From: VRUE01 sp963837735
GTDB taxonomy: Bacteria; Actinomycetota; Thermoleophilia; Solirubrobacterales; 70-9
Assembly: GCA_963837735.1 (NCBI GenBank)
Contig: CAWIOM010000005.1
Location: forward strand, 62,001 to 126,000
Direction: 5' to 3'
Length of the DNA: 64,000 nucleotides
Of the stretch, positions 34,529 through 44,192 are shown piece by piece. Below the pieces are notes generated by a model. That model saw only the letters and a program-made list of their open reading frames with translations, had not been told where the DNA came from and ran no database searches. Every line of letters begins with the position of its first letter. Position 1 is the stretch's first letter. A program made the translations under genes and the position numbers.

Positions 34529-35696
34529 CTGGTCCCTTCGGCCTTCTCCCAGGTGCCCCGGGGCGCCGCGGCGGGCGCGGTCCCAGAGGCCGGCGGCGAT
34601 CGAGGCCGTGGTCATCGCGTAGTAGCGGGCGAAGCGGAGCGGGGCGAGGGGCAGCGCCCGGCCGAGCAGAGCGCCGGCAAGGAGGGCGAGTTGGGCCGCG
34701 AGCGTCGCGACGTAGACCCAGCCCCGGCCGAGCAGCGCCAGGTTGGCGAGCGAAGGCGATCAGGTGGAGGAACGGCGTCAGGTAGCGGAGCAGGCGGTGG
34801 GAGGCGAGCTCGAAGGCGTAGAGCGGCGAGTAGCCGCGCGGGCTGAGCATGCCCTCGCCGACGACGATGTCCCAGAGGCCGACCATCATCCGCCGTTTGC
34901 GGGCGAACTCGCCCTCCAGGGTCGGGACCATCTTCTCCTCGGCGCGCGCCCGGGGCGCGTAGAGCGAGAGCAGGCCGCGCTTGGCGAGCGCGAAGGGGAA
35001 GGAGAGGTCGTGGCTGCCGGAGGGCGGCAGCGGGACGTAGGCCTCGCGGCGGACCGCGTAGATGCCGCCGTTGCCGGCGGTGACCCCGGCCAGCGCCGAC
35101 TCCATCTCGCGGACGGCCATCTCGTAGCGCCAGTAGGCGCCCTCGAGGTTGCCCCCGATCGGCGTCGGTGAAGCGGACCTGGCCGCAGACGTAGCCGACC
35201 CCGGGGTCGGCGAAGGGCTCGACCAGGATGCGGAGGGCGTCGGGCGCCCAGAGGCTGTTGGCGTCGGAGAAGGCGACGATCTCACCGCCGGCGCCCTCGG
35301 CGGCGGCGTTCTGAGCGGCCACCTTGCCGCCGCGCGGCAGGTCGAGGACGAGGTCGGCCCCCGCGGCCCGCGCCCGCTCCACGGTCGCGTCGGAGGAGCC
35401 GTCGGAGGCGACGATCAGCTCCAGCCTCTCGCGCGGGTAGTCGAGGGCGAGGGCGTTGGCGACCTTGGCCTCGATCACCTCCTCCTCGTCGTAGGCGGCG
35501 ACGATCAGAGAGACCGTCGGCAGCTCTGCCTCGCGCACCCGCACGCATCGACCGGAGGCGATGCTCGCCGCTTCCGCGTCCGCTGCCGGCCGCCCACGGC
35601 AGGCGGGTGAGGGCCCAGGAGGAGCAGGGGGTAGCCGGCGTGCGTGTAGGCGATCGCGGCGGCGCAGAGCCAGAAGGCGATTTCGACGGCGATCAC
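34525..35696 (-). CDS. Membrane glycosyltransferase family 2 (processive type)
   Basis: About 388 residues. It has an N-terminal helix (IAVEIAFWLCAAAIAYTHAG). A GT2 domain follows: LPTVSLIVAAYDEEEVIEAK, LELIVASDGSSDATVERAR, VAFSDANSLWAPDALRIL, where DAN stands for the DxD metal site. GNGGIYAVRREAYVPLPP and the acceptor region SHDLSFPFALAKRGLLSLY follow. Three C-terminal helices follow RKRRMMVGLWDIVVGEGM. This is the Bcs/Ndv-like GT2 organisation. The end, WEKAEGTR, is reached after shifts near 35545, 35155, 34755 and 34570. GTG start in a GTGA overlap with the GT4 gene. Confidence 0.83.
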
Positions 35697-36837
35697 GGTC
35701 CCGACTCCAGCAACTCCTCGTAGAGGGCGAGGGTCCGGGCGGCGACGGCGTCCCAGGAGTAGCGCCCGGCGGCCGCGGCGCGGGCGGCGGTGGCGAGCTC
35801 GGCGCGGGCGGCCTCGTCGCCGACCAGCTCCGCGAGGGCGGCGGCCAGCGCGTCCGGGTCCTGAGGCGCGACGACGCGGGCGGCGCCCTCCTCGCCCAGC
35901 TCCGGGAAGCCGCCGACCGAGGTCAGGACCATCGGCTTGCCGAAGGCGAGGCCGGTGTAGAGGACGCCCGAGTGCTCGGCGTCGCGGTAGGGGAGGACGA
36001 CGATGTCGGCGCGGCGGAAGATCGCCGGGATCTCCGCGTCCTCGACGAAGCGGGTGAGGAAACGGACCCGGCCGGGCGCCTCGGCGGCGAGCCGCCGCAG
36101 CGGCTCCACCGCCATGCGCGGGTTGCCGACGATCCAGAGCTCGGCGCCCTCGACCCGGCGGAAGGCGCGCAGCAGCGTGTCGATCCCCTTATATGGGCGC
36201 AGCAGGCCGAAGAAGAGGATCACGGGGCCCTCGGCGCCCTCGAGCTCGCGGGTCCAGCGGCTCCTCCTCGGGCAGCCGGGTCAGGTAGTCGAAGGCCCCG
36301 TGCGGGATCACCCGGACGCGCTCCGGGTCGAGGCCGACCTCGGCTCGCAGCCGCCCGGCGCCGTGCTCGGAGTGGGCGATGACGGCGTCCATGCGGCCGA
36401 AGGCGCGGCGGGCGCTCGCGACCTGGCGGCGCGACGGGCGAGGGGGCAGGACGTAGTGGGCGGTCATCAGCCGCGGGCGCGCCGGCGGCAGCAGCAGGGC
36501 GTCGAGGCCCGGCACCGTCAGCCACTGGTAGTGGATGACGTCCGCCGCCGCCGCCGCGCCGCGGAAGGCGGAGCATGTCCGGCAGGTGCTCGGCGAGCTT
36601 GAAGGCGCGGCGCCCCGGCGCCCCCAGGCCGCGCTCTGCGCTGCGCCGGTAGAAGAGCTCATCGACCCGGTAGCCCTGGGCGGCGGGCACCGGCCCGTAG
36701 AGGAAGCGGCTGGTCAGCAGCTCGACGCCGGCGCCGGCACGGGCGAGCGCCGCGGCGAGGGCGCGGTCGTAGGGCGGCGTGAACGCCGAGGGGTCGACGA
36801 GCTGCACGCGGATCTGGTCCGCAGCCGGATCGGCCAT
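35693..36837 (-). CDS. Glycosyltransferase family 4 (GT-B fold)
   Basis: About 381 residues starting MADPAADQIRVQLVDPSAFT then PPYDRALAAALARAG. The acceptor half has VIHYQWLTVPGLDALLLPP and MDAVIAHSEHGAGRLRAEVG. The donor half begins VILFFGLLRPYKGIDTLLRA and contains ADIVVLPYRDAEHSGVLYTG plus LAFGKPMVLTSVGGFPEL, with the nucleotide-sugar EX7E region around the YRDAEHSGVL segment. Retaining transfer of a sugar from an NDP donor onto the growing lipid-linked glycan is expected. Frame changes near 36580 and 36245 behave as extra bases. It is divergent from the next glycosyltransferase with only 21 bases between starts. Confidence 0.85.
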
Positions 36838-36858
36838 GCGGGCGATTATCGTGCGCCC

Positions 36859-37774
36859 GTGCCCCCCACGCTCTCCTACTGCGTCGTGAACACGAACGGC
36901 CGCGAGGACCTGCTCGCCTGCCTGGACGCGATCGAGCGCACCCACCCGGCCGGAATCGAGCGGCGAGATCCTCGTCCTCGACAACGCCTCGACGCGACGG
37001 CTCCGCCGAGGCGGTGCGGGCGCTGGAGCGGGAGATCCGGCTGATCGAGCTCGAGCGGCAGGACCGGCAAGGCGGCCAACGACTCGACCCTGATGCGCGA
37101 GGCGGGCGGTCGCTTCTGCCTGCTGCTCAACGAGGACTCCGAGTTGCGGCCCGGCGCCGCCGCCGCCCTGGTCGAGGCGCTCGAAGCCGATCCCGAAGCG
37201 GCGGCGGCGGGAGCCCAGCTGCTCGACTCCGCCGGCGAGCCGGTTCCCTGCGCCTGGCGCTTCCCGTCGCTGGGAACCGCGCTTGCCGGCGCCCTCTTCC
37301 TGCACCGATGGCTGACCGTGCAGAGCGGCGGCGGGCGGACGCGCCGCGTCGACTGGGCGCAGTCGAGCGCCCTGTTGGTGCGGCGCGAGGCGGCGGCCGC
37401 GATCGGCTACATGGACGCTCGGTTCTTCGTCTACTACGACGAGTGCGACTTCTGCAGGCGACTGGCCGACGCCGGCCACCCCACGCTCTACGTCCCCACC
37501 GCCGAGGCCGTCCACCACGACCAGCTCTCCACCGACCTCGCCGCCGGGCTGCCGCGGATCGTCGAATTCCACCGCAATCGAGACCTCTACATGCGAAAGC
37601 ACCACTCGCGCGCCGACGGCGCTCGCGGTCCGCCTCCTCACCTCCTGGGCCTACGCCGTGCGCGCCCTCGCCGCGACGGTCATTCCCGGCCGGCCCGCGG
37701 CGGTCTACCGAGCCCATGCCCGCCAGGCCCTCTTCCCGGCCCGCGGCGAGAGCATCCGGGACAGAGTCGCGTGA
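36859..37774 (+). CDS. Glycosyltransferase family 2 (rhamnosyltransferase-like)
   Basis: About 303 residues from the GTG at 36859. The N-terminus LSYCVVNTNGREDLLACLDA is the GT2 nucleotide-binding strand. ILVLDNASTDGS, ANDSTLMREAGGRFCLLLNE and DSELRPGAAAALVEALE give the DxD-like NEDS site. ALLVRREAAAAIGYMDARFF and VYYDECDFCRRLADAGHPTL form the acceptor region, typical of WcaA/RfbN-like rhamnosyl transferases. Shifts near 36965, 37000, 37070 and 37610 are one-base type; the restored end is RHAR-like, ARGESIRDRVA. It is the only plus-strand gene of the glycan locus and is divergent from the GT4 gene. Confidence 0.82.
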
Positions 37775-37790
37775 CCCGACGAAGGCGGAG

Positions 37791-39332
37791 TCAGGGCCGC
37801 GAGTCTTCGTCGATCCGGATCGCCTCGTAGGCCTCCGGGATCTCCCCCTCGACCGCGGCGGGACGGCGGGCGGCCTCGCGCAGGCGCTCGAGCAGCGCGA
37901 TCGGGTGGCGCAGCATCGCCAGCCAGCGGCGCTCCTCGGCATTGAAGAATCCGCTGGCGAGCAGGGCCAGGGGGAAGACGGCCCACACGACTCCGCGGCC
38001 GAGCAGGCCGGCGGCGCCGGCGGTCGGCATCGCCAGCTCGCCGAGGGCGACCAGCGCGGCCGAGACCAGGGTCACCCGGGCGAGCCGGCTCCATTCGTAG
38101 GGGACCGGGAAGAGCCGCTGGGTGAACACGTACATCAGCGCCACGACGACGACGTAGGAGGCGACCAGGGCGATCCCGGCGCCGACGATGCCCATCGAGG
38201 GGACGAGGAGGAGGTTGAGGGCGACGTTCGCCGCGAGGGCCGCGATCGTCGCCGGGAAGTTGAACTCGGTGCGGCCGGTGCGGCCGAGGATCACGACGAG
38301 GACCATGTAGAGCGCATAGAGGGTGACGCCGGTCGCGATCAGGCCGACGGCTTCGTAGGAGTCGAAGAACTCGGGCGCGGCCAGGGCGCGGGCGATCCAG
38401 CGCGAGAACAGCCACATCCCGGTGACGACGAAGGCGCAGCCGGTCACGAACCAGGTGACGACGGCGGCGTAGGCGCGGCGGGCCTCGTCGTCGTCGCGGA
38501 TCGAGTAGGCGAGCGGCGGCCAGGCGAGCTGGAAGCCGCGGACCAGGACGTTGACGGCCTGCGCGAACTTGACCGCCAGCGAGTAGAGGCCGGCCTCGGC
38601 GAGGCCGGCGCTGCGGACGATGATGATCCGGTCGACGAAGTTGAGCAGGTAGAGGGAGAGCTCGGCCGGCATCGTCGGCAGGCCGAAGCGCATCAGCCGC
38701 CGCAGCAGGGCGGAGTCGATCCAGAGCGAGAGCCGCCGGCGCTGGAGGACGATCAGGGCGAGCACGAAGACGGCGCCGCTCGCGTAGCTGCCGATCAGCA
38801 GGCCCCGTGCACCCTCGCCCTCGCCGACGACGAGGACGACGGTGATCGCGATCGCCGCCACCACGTTGAGGATCGTCGTCACGAAGTAGGCGCGGGCGCG
38901 CTCCTCGAGCCGGAACAGGGTGAGCAGGAACTCCATCATCGTCAGCACCCAGAGGCCGCCGATCGCGATCCGGGCGAGGTCGGCGGCGGGGCGGTCGAGC
39001 AGCGCTTCGGAGATCGGCCGGGCGAAGGGCAGGGCGAGCGCGGCGGCGATCGTCGAAAACCAGAAGAGCGCCGCGAACGAGGTGCTGAGGACCCGGGCCG
39101 GGTCCTCGTCGTCCTTGTAGAAGAAGCGCAGCAGGGCCTCGATCGTGCCGAGGCGGATGACGATGCTGGCGGAGACGACCGCGGCGAACATCACCTCGGC
39201 GGCGCCGTAGTCGGCCGGGGTCAGGTAGCGGGTGTAGAGCGGCAGCAGCGCGACCGCGATCAGCTTCGAGACGACGCTCGCCGCCGTGTAGGCGGCCCCC
39301 GTGGTCGCCAATCGGCGCAGGTATCCGGACAC
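37791..39332 (-). CDS. Polysaccharide flippase (Wzx/MVF-type)
   Basis: 513 residues, intact. About 13-14 membrane helices; the start AAYTAASVVSKLIAVALLPL then YTRYLTPADYGAAEVMFA is the characteristic N-terminus of RfbX/Wzx flippases. A mid-protein helix pair (GLPTMPAELSLYLLNFVDRI) and IVGAGIALVASYVVVVALMY in the second half agree. It would move the lipid-linked repeat across the membrane. The cytoplasmic tail is long and acidic (EGEIPEAYEAIRIDEDS). The stop faces the plus-strand glycosyltransferase; the upstream O-antigen-ligase-like gene is 10 bases away. Confidence 0.88.
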   Translation of the reverse strand: MSGYLRRLATTGAAYTAASVVSKLIAVALLPLYTRYLTPADYGAAEVMFAAVVSASIVIRLGTIEALLRFFYKDDEDPARVLSTSFAALFWFSTIAAALALPFARPISEALLDRPAADLARIAIGGLWVLTMMEFLLTLFRLEERARAYFVTTILNVVAAIAITVVLVVGEGEGARGLLIGSYASGAVFVLALIVLQRRRLSLWIDSALLRRLMRFGLPTMPAELSLYLLNFVDRIIIVRSAGLAEAGLYSLAVKFAQAVNVLVRGFQLAWPPLAYSIRDDDEARRAYAAVVTWFVTGCAFVVTGMWLFSRWIARALAAPEFFDSYEAVGLIATGVTLYALYMVLVVILGRTGRTEFNFPATIAALAANVALNLLLVPSMGIVGAGIALVASYVVVVALMYVFTQRLFPVPYEWSRLARVTLVSAALVALGELAMPTAGAAGLLGRGVVWAVFPLALLASGFFNAEERRWLAMLRHPIALLERLREAARRPAAVEGEIPEAYEAIRIDEDSRP

Positions 39333-39341
39333 GAAGCGAGC

Positions 39342-40980
39342 CTATGGCCCGTCGCGGACCGGGGCCGCGGCCAAGGACGCGCCCACCGCAAGCAGCACCC
39401 AGGCTATGGGGTCCTCGTAAAACCCCGCATACGCCATCGTGTGCACCAACAGCGCTATGAACGTCGCGAGCACGGCGGCCCTCGCGACGATTCCTCGCGG
39501 CGTCCGTGGGCTGGCGCGTCCTCGGCGGGTGGCACGTGCGGGGGGGTCGAGGACAGCTCGGCCCGCAGTGCCCCCCCGCGATCCTCGCCAGGACCCGCCG
39601 GCCGAAACGTAGAGGCCGGCGCCCATGGTCCAGAGCGCCGCGACGAGCAGGGCGCCGTAGGCGGCGAGGCCGACGAGTCCCTGCTCGGCGGCGACCGTGA
39701 TCGGCTCGGTGTGGGAGATCGAGACCGGGGCGCCGTTGGTGTCCAGGTGTTCCCGGTAGGCGCGGGGGAACGAGCCGGCGCCGTAGCCGTAGACCGGGCG
39801 CTGGGCGAAGAGGTGGATGCCGCCGGAGACGAGGTTGGCGCGCCCGGCGGTGTCGATGTTGATCCGGTCGGTGGTCACCTTCGAGCCGCCGGAGAGGACG
39901 ACGACCGCGAGCGCCGCGAGCGCCCCGATGGCGACCGCCGCAAGGGTCCAGCGCAGGCTCCAGCGCAGGGCGGCGAGCACCGCCAGGCCGGCGAGCAGGG
40001 CGATGAAGCTCGACTGCGAGAAGGTCGGCGCCAGGCCGAGCCAGAGGACCGCGACCAGCGCCGTCAGCAGGGCCATGCGTGCGGCGCTCCCTCGCCCAGA
40101 GCAGGGCGGCCGTCGCGACGACGATCGCCAGCGAGAGGTAGCGCCCGTAGACGTTCGGGTCCCAGAACACCGAGTTGACCCGGAAGTAGGTGTGGAATTC
40201 GTTGGAGCGGATCACCTGGTCGTTCCAGAACAGGCTGCGGGTCGCGTACTCGACCGTCCCGACCGCGACGAAGGCGACGGCCTCGACCGCGACCACCCAG
40301 AGGACGAGAACGAGCAGCCGCCGGTCCCACTCGATGTCGCGCAGCAGCGCGTAGACGAGCGAGAAGGGGACGATGAAGAAGCAGGCGTTCTGCAGCGATT
40401 TCGAGAAGTCCGGGGAGTACAGCGTCTGGAGGGCATAGAGAAGGACGGCCGCGGCCAGGATCCTCGGGAGCCAGACGAGGGGGCGGGCGGGGCCCGTCGC
40501 AGATGAAGGGGGGCCTGCGGGCGGGCGCGAACTGACGTCCGTTCTCGGCCCCCCTTCATCTGCGCCACCCCCCCGCTCGACCGCTCGCCAGGACGGCCAG
40601 GTTTGGAGCGCTGTGGTTAGGACTCCTCCGGCGATCACGAGGTATAGGGGGACGAGGAGGTTCGCTGTGTCGCCGCCGGCATGGAGGGGGACGCGGAAGG
40701 GGAGCGCCGCGACGATCGCCAGGGGGAGGAGGATCGGCCAGCGGCGGAAGGCGGCCGCCAGCGCGACCGAGATGACCAGCGCGGCGAGGCCGAGGGCGGC
40801 GAGGCGGGCCGTGTGGTCGCGCAGGTCGGCGATCTGATGCGAGTGCCACTGGTCGCCGAGGATCAGGGCCGGGAAGAGGGCCAGGGCGACCAGCATCGCC
40901 GCCGAACGGGCCCGGCCCGCCGGCAGCAGGATCGCCGCCGCAGCGGCCCCCGCCGCGGCCAGCAGGCCGGCCTCGCTCAT
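39342..40980 (-). CDS. O-antigen ligase / Wzy-like polymerase
   Basis: About 545 residues, ten or more helices. The N-terminal half has PLYLVIAGGVLTTALQTWPS, the middle has FIVPFSLVYALLRDIEWDRR and FRVNSVFWDPNVYGRYLSLA, and the second half (continuous from 40076) contains TFSQSSFIALLAGLAVLAAL then RPVYGYGAGSFPRAYREHL. The periplasmic RPxxGxG ... H pattern is typical of Wzy_C/WaaL proteins. One extra base near 40080. Two loops contain unusual Gly/Pro/Arg-rich inserts encoded by DNA inverted repeats (40498-40564 and 39523-39600), noted separately. It is expected to polymerise or attach the glycan at the outer face of the membrane. Confidence 0.83.
39523..39600. repeat. Imperfect inverted repeat inside the ligase gene
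   Basis: Left arms CGGCGGGT (39523-39530) and GCGGGGGGG (39538-39546) match right arms CCCCCCCGC (39571-39579) and ACCCGCCG (39593-39600). Translated in frame it gives a Gly/Arg/Pro-rich loop. Similar in kind, not in sequence, to the perfect repeat about 900 bases upstream in the same gene. Confidence 0.5.
40498..40564. repeat. Perfect 18-bp inverted repeat inside the ligase gene
   Basis: CGCAGATGAAGGGGGGCC (40498-40515) is repeated exactly in inverse at 40547-40564 around a 31-base centre. It encodes an in-frame hydrophilic loop (GGGADEGGPRTDVSS) between two membrane helices. It looks like a small palindromic insertion that the gene tolerates. Confidence 0.8.
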
Positions 40981-41471
40981 CGCTTCCCGCCGGCCGCGCT
41001 GCAGCCCCTCAGCGGATCGCGTCGGGCGCGGTGCAGGCTGATCGCGCCCGGCGGGACCAGGACACGGCCCTGGCCGAGCAGCCTCACCCGCAGCTTGTAG
41101 CGGCCCGGCGCGGCGATCCCGCCGCCGCGCCGGCGGCCGTCCCAGTAGTAGGTGTGGAAGTGGTAGCGCTTGAGGAAGCGGTCGCGGGCAAGGGTGATGA
41201 CGACCCGGCCTCCCGGTTTGACGATCTGCACGGTGCCGTCGTCGGAGCGGGTCGTGCGGAAGCGGATCCGGACGCGGTCGTAGCGGCAGTCGCGGTTCGG
41301 CGTGAAGCTGTGGACGGGGTGCTTCGGGTGCAGGACCGGGATGGCGACGAGCGAGACCTTGTCCAGCACCAGCGGGTCGCGCTTGACTATCTGCGACCAG
41401 GCGAACGCGGCGAGCGTCGCCACCACGAGCAGCGCGAAGACGACGGCCGCACTAACCGGCCGACGAGGCAT
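40977..41471 (-). CDS. Secreted or membrane-anchored protein of unknown function
   Basis: 164 residues. One N-terminal helix (SAAVVFALLVVATLAAFAWS) acts as a signal or anchor. The outside domain has VLHPKHPVHSFTPNRDCRYD, VQIVKPGGRVVITLARDRFL, RYHFHTYYWDGRRRGGG and APGRYKLRVRLLGQGRVLVP. The YYWDGR...GRYKLRV pattern resembles the FlgD/FlgE-like Ig sandwich seen in some surface proteins, but I do not assign a family. It overlaps the upstream LytR_C gene by 20 bases and the ligase gene by ATGA, so it belongs to the glycan operon and may help ligate or anchor the glycan; inference. Confidence 0.65.
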   Translation of the reverse strand: MPRRPVSAAVVFALLVVATLAAFAWSQIVKRDPLVLDKVSLVAIPVLHPKHPVHSFTPNRDCRYDRVRIRFRTTRSDDGTVQIVKPGGRVVITLARDRFLKRYHFHTYYWDGRRRGGGIAAPGRYKLRVRLLGQGRVLVPPGAISLHRARRDPLRGCSAAGGKR

Positions 41472-42231
41472 TGTCCTCGCCGATCACCACCGCGACCGGC
41501 GCCCCCGCCGCCAGATCGGCGACGGCTTCGGTCATCGGTTGCACCTTCGAGATCTCCAGAGAGGTCGCGACCCTCTGCGCGGCGCGCCCGTTGTTCGCCC
41601 TGAACATGACGACGCTGGCTTCGGCCGCTTCGTCGGTGTTGGTGACGGGGCCCAGCTGGAATCCGTGGTTCTCGACCATGTCGCCGTAGCTGCCGGCGAG
41701 CCCTTCGACCGCGGTGCCGTTGAGGACGGCGACCTCGATCTGACTCGGCCGCACCGCCTTCGCCTGCCTGCCGCCCTTGCCGCCGGCGCCCTTTTCGTCG
41801 CCGCCGAACCCGCCGGTCACGGCGTAGGCGACGCCGCCGGCGATCAGGACGACGACCAGGACGGCCGCGATCACGAGGCCGGGCCCGCCGAGCCGGGAGC
41901 CGCCGCCCGAGAACCTCTCCTGCAGGCGCTCGCCGCGGGTCAGTTCGGGCAGCCCCGCCTCGCGGCGCTCGCGCCGGGTCTCGCGCAGCTCGGCGGCTCC
42001 GCGCTCCGCCTCGCGGGCCTCTTCGAGCTTGCGCATCTCCTCGGCGCGCTCGGCCGCCGCCGCCGAGGTCGCCTCCTTGCGGTCCGCGTCGCGCTCCGGA
42101 GACGAGCCGGCCCAGTCGCGCAGGCGGCGGATGTCCCGGGCCTGGGTGAAGGAGACGAGGATCATGACCGCCAGCCCGAGGAACGCGGCAAGGCCCGCGT
42201 AGGAGCCGATTTCAGAGAGTAGATGGCGCAA
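41452..42231 (-). CDS. LytR C-terminal domain protein, two membrane helices
   Basis: 259 residues from a TTG at 42231. The first helix is at residues 12-30 (AGLAAFLGLAVMILVSF), then a cytoplasmic charged coiled-coil-like stretch (AAERAEEMRKLEEAREAERG), a second helix near residue 125 (LVIAAVLVVVLIAGGVAYAV) and an outside LytR_C domain beginning IEVAVLNGTAVEGLAGSYGD. LytR_C domains accompany LCP enzymes that ligate polymers to peptidoglycan; here no LCP catalytic domain is present. It lies between the dehydratase and the unknown protein, in the same direction. Confidence 0.82.
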   Translation of the reverse strand: MRHLLSEIGSYAGLAAFLGLAVMILVSFTQARDIRRLRDWAGSSPERDADRKEATSAAAAERAEEMRKLEEAREAERGAAELRETRRERREAGLPELTRGERLQERFSGGGSRLGGPGLVIAAVLVVVLIAGGVAYAVTGGFGGDEKGAGGKGGRQAKAVRPSQIEVAVLNGTAVEGLAGSYGDMVENHGFQLGPVTNTDEAAEASVVMFRANNGRAAQRVATSLEISKVQPMTEAVADLAAGAPVAVVIGEDNASSAG

Positions 42232-42241
42232 GTGGCGCGAG

Positions 42242-42247
42242 AGGCTA
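42242..42247 (-). promoter_or_regulatory. -10 box TAGCCT using the dehydratase stop codon
   Basis: On the minus strand the TAG stop of the 4,6-dehydratase gene begins TAGCCT, ten bases before the TTG start of the LytR_C gene. Same arrangement as metF/DUF3105. Confidence 0.28.
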
Positions 42248-44136
42248 CTCGTCGGGGACGACCGTCGCCGCGTCGCCGCCGGGCGCGGTGATCATCGCCA
42301 CCACGCGCTCGGCCAGGTTCGCCTCGTCGCCGGCCATGACCAGGTGCTCGAGCGAGTTGAGGGTGCCGTCGACCCATTCGGGGTCGAGCGGCGACTCGCG
42401 GACCGCGCGGCGGATCCGCTTGGCGGCGGTCGGCTGCACGGTCTCGCCGCGTCCGAAGAGCTCCTCGTGCAGCTTCTCCCCGGGCCGCGGCTGGGTGAAC
42501 TCGACCGCGATGTCGGACTCCGGCTCATAGCCGGCGAGGCGGATCATGTTGTGGGCGAGGTCGAGGATCTTGACGGGCTCGCCCATGTCGAGGACGAAGA
42601 CCTCGCCCTTGCCGGCGCCGATGTCGCCGGTCCGGATCACCAGCTGCACCGCCTCCGGGATCGTCATGAAGTAGCGGGTCATGTCCGGGTGGGTGACGGT
42701 GACCGGGCCGCCGCGCTCGATCTGGCTGCGGAAGATCGGCACGACGCTGCCCGACGAGGCGAGCACGTTGCCGAAGCGCACGCTGGCGAACCTGGTCCCG
42801 GGATGCTTGTGGCCGGCCGCCTCGACGATCCACTCGGCCATCGCCTTCGAGGCTCCCATCACCGTCTTCGGGTTGCAGGCCTTGTCGGTCGAGATCAGGA
42901 CGAAGCGCTCGACCTTCGAGGCGGCGGCGGTCTCGGCGGTTATCCGGGTCGCGATCGCGTTGTTGCGGACCGCCTCCAGCGGGTTGGCCTCCATCAGCGG
43001 CACGTGCTTGTAGGCGGCGGCGTGGAAGACGACGCTCGGCTTGAAGCGCTGCATCGTCTCCAGCATCCGGCCCGGCTCCTTGCAGTCGGCGAGCACCGAC
43101 TCGACGCTGGTGAAGTGGCGCTCCTCGACCATCTCGCGGTCGATCTCGAAGAGATTGTCCTCGGCGTGGTCGACCATCACCAGCAGGCGCGGCCCGACCC
43201 GGGCGATCTGGCGGCAGAGCTCGGAGCCGATCGAGCCGCCGGCGCCGGTGACGAGGACGATGCGGTCGCGCAGGTAGGCGCCGACCCGGTCGAGCTCGAA
43301 GACGACGGGGTCGCGGCCGAGCACGTCCTCGACCTGGACCTCTCGCAGCTGCTTGTTGAGCTGGACGCCGCCGCGCAGCAGCTCGAAGACCGTGGGCAGG
43401 GTGCGGACCCGGATCTCCCGCTCACGGCAGGCGGCGACGATCCGGGCGCGCAGGGTGCCCGGCGCCGAGGGAATCGCGATCACCACCTCGTCGGGATCGG
43501 TCTCGTCGAGGATCTCGGCGATCTCCTCGGTCGAGCCGAGCACCTTGAGGCCGCCCGACATGCGCATCCCCCGCTTGCGCGGGTCGTCGTCGAGGAAGCC
43601 GATCGCGGTCGAGCCGAGCTTGCGGGTTGAGCTGCAGCTCGCGAACGACCATCTGGCCGCCGGAGCCGGCGCCGACGACGAGGACCTCGTTCTTGGGGAC
43701 GCGGGCCCCGCGCGAGGGACGCTCGACGATCAGCCGCACGGCGAGCCTGGCGCCGGCGACAAGCAGCAGGGTGAGGAGGAAGTCCATCACCGCGACCGAG
43801 CGCGGGATGCGTGTGCGCGAAGGGCTTGATCACCGTGAAGCCGGCGAGCAGGATCGTGCTGGCGACGACAACGGCCCGGAAGATGACGAAGAAGTCGCGG
43901 CCGCTCACGTAGCGCCACCACTTCTGGTAGAGCCCGGAGGCCGCGAAGACGGCGATCTTGACGGCGACGATGATCCCGACCGCCTGGGCGAAGAGGACCT
44001 CGTAACGATGCGGGAGACCGTCCTGGTCGAGGAATCGCAGCCGGAACGCGAGGTAGAAGGCGAGGGCGACGAGCGCCGCGTCAGCCAGTACCTGGAGTAC
44101 CCGGTTGCGGTAGACGGGGTGGTTCAACCGGTGCAT
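42245..44136 (-). CDS. Membrane NDP-sugar 4,6-dehydratase (CapD/WbpM/PglF type)
   Basis: About 628 residues. Four N-terminal helices (NRVLQVLADAALVALAFYLA, FFVIFRAVVVASTILLAGF) are followed by a first Rossmann domain (NEVLVVGAGSGGQMVVRELQ). The catalytic domain has VLVTGAGGSIGSELCRQIA as the NAD site and FVLISTDKACNPKTVMGASK as the active site, where Met stands in the usual Tyr place as in WbpM/PglF. Family members convert UDP-GlcNAc to a 4-keto-6-deoxy sugar, giving di-amino or deoxy sugars for glycans. Frame changes near 43810 and 43625 are one-base type. Divergent from the DedA gene. Confidence 0.9.
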
Positions 44137-44173
44137 GGAGCCGAGCCGAGTTTAGAGGTGTTGGGCAACTCCC

Positions 44174-44179
44174 TACAAT
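44174..44179 (+). promoter_or_regulatory. -10 box TACAAT of the DedA-uppP-purM operon
   Basis: TACAAT 13 bases before the GTG at 44193, in the only AT-rich part of the gap to the divergent dehydratase. A -35 at TTTAGA (44151-44156) would be 17 bases away but is weak. Confidence 0.4.
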
Positions 44180-44192
44180 CCCCGCTTCACTC

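Noticed and set aside
37705..40980. Single 1091-residue minus-strand frame covering flippase and ligase
   Set aside because: Only its first third matches the ligase; after 40080 it is an out-of-frame read of two real genes.
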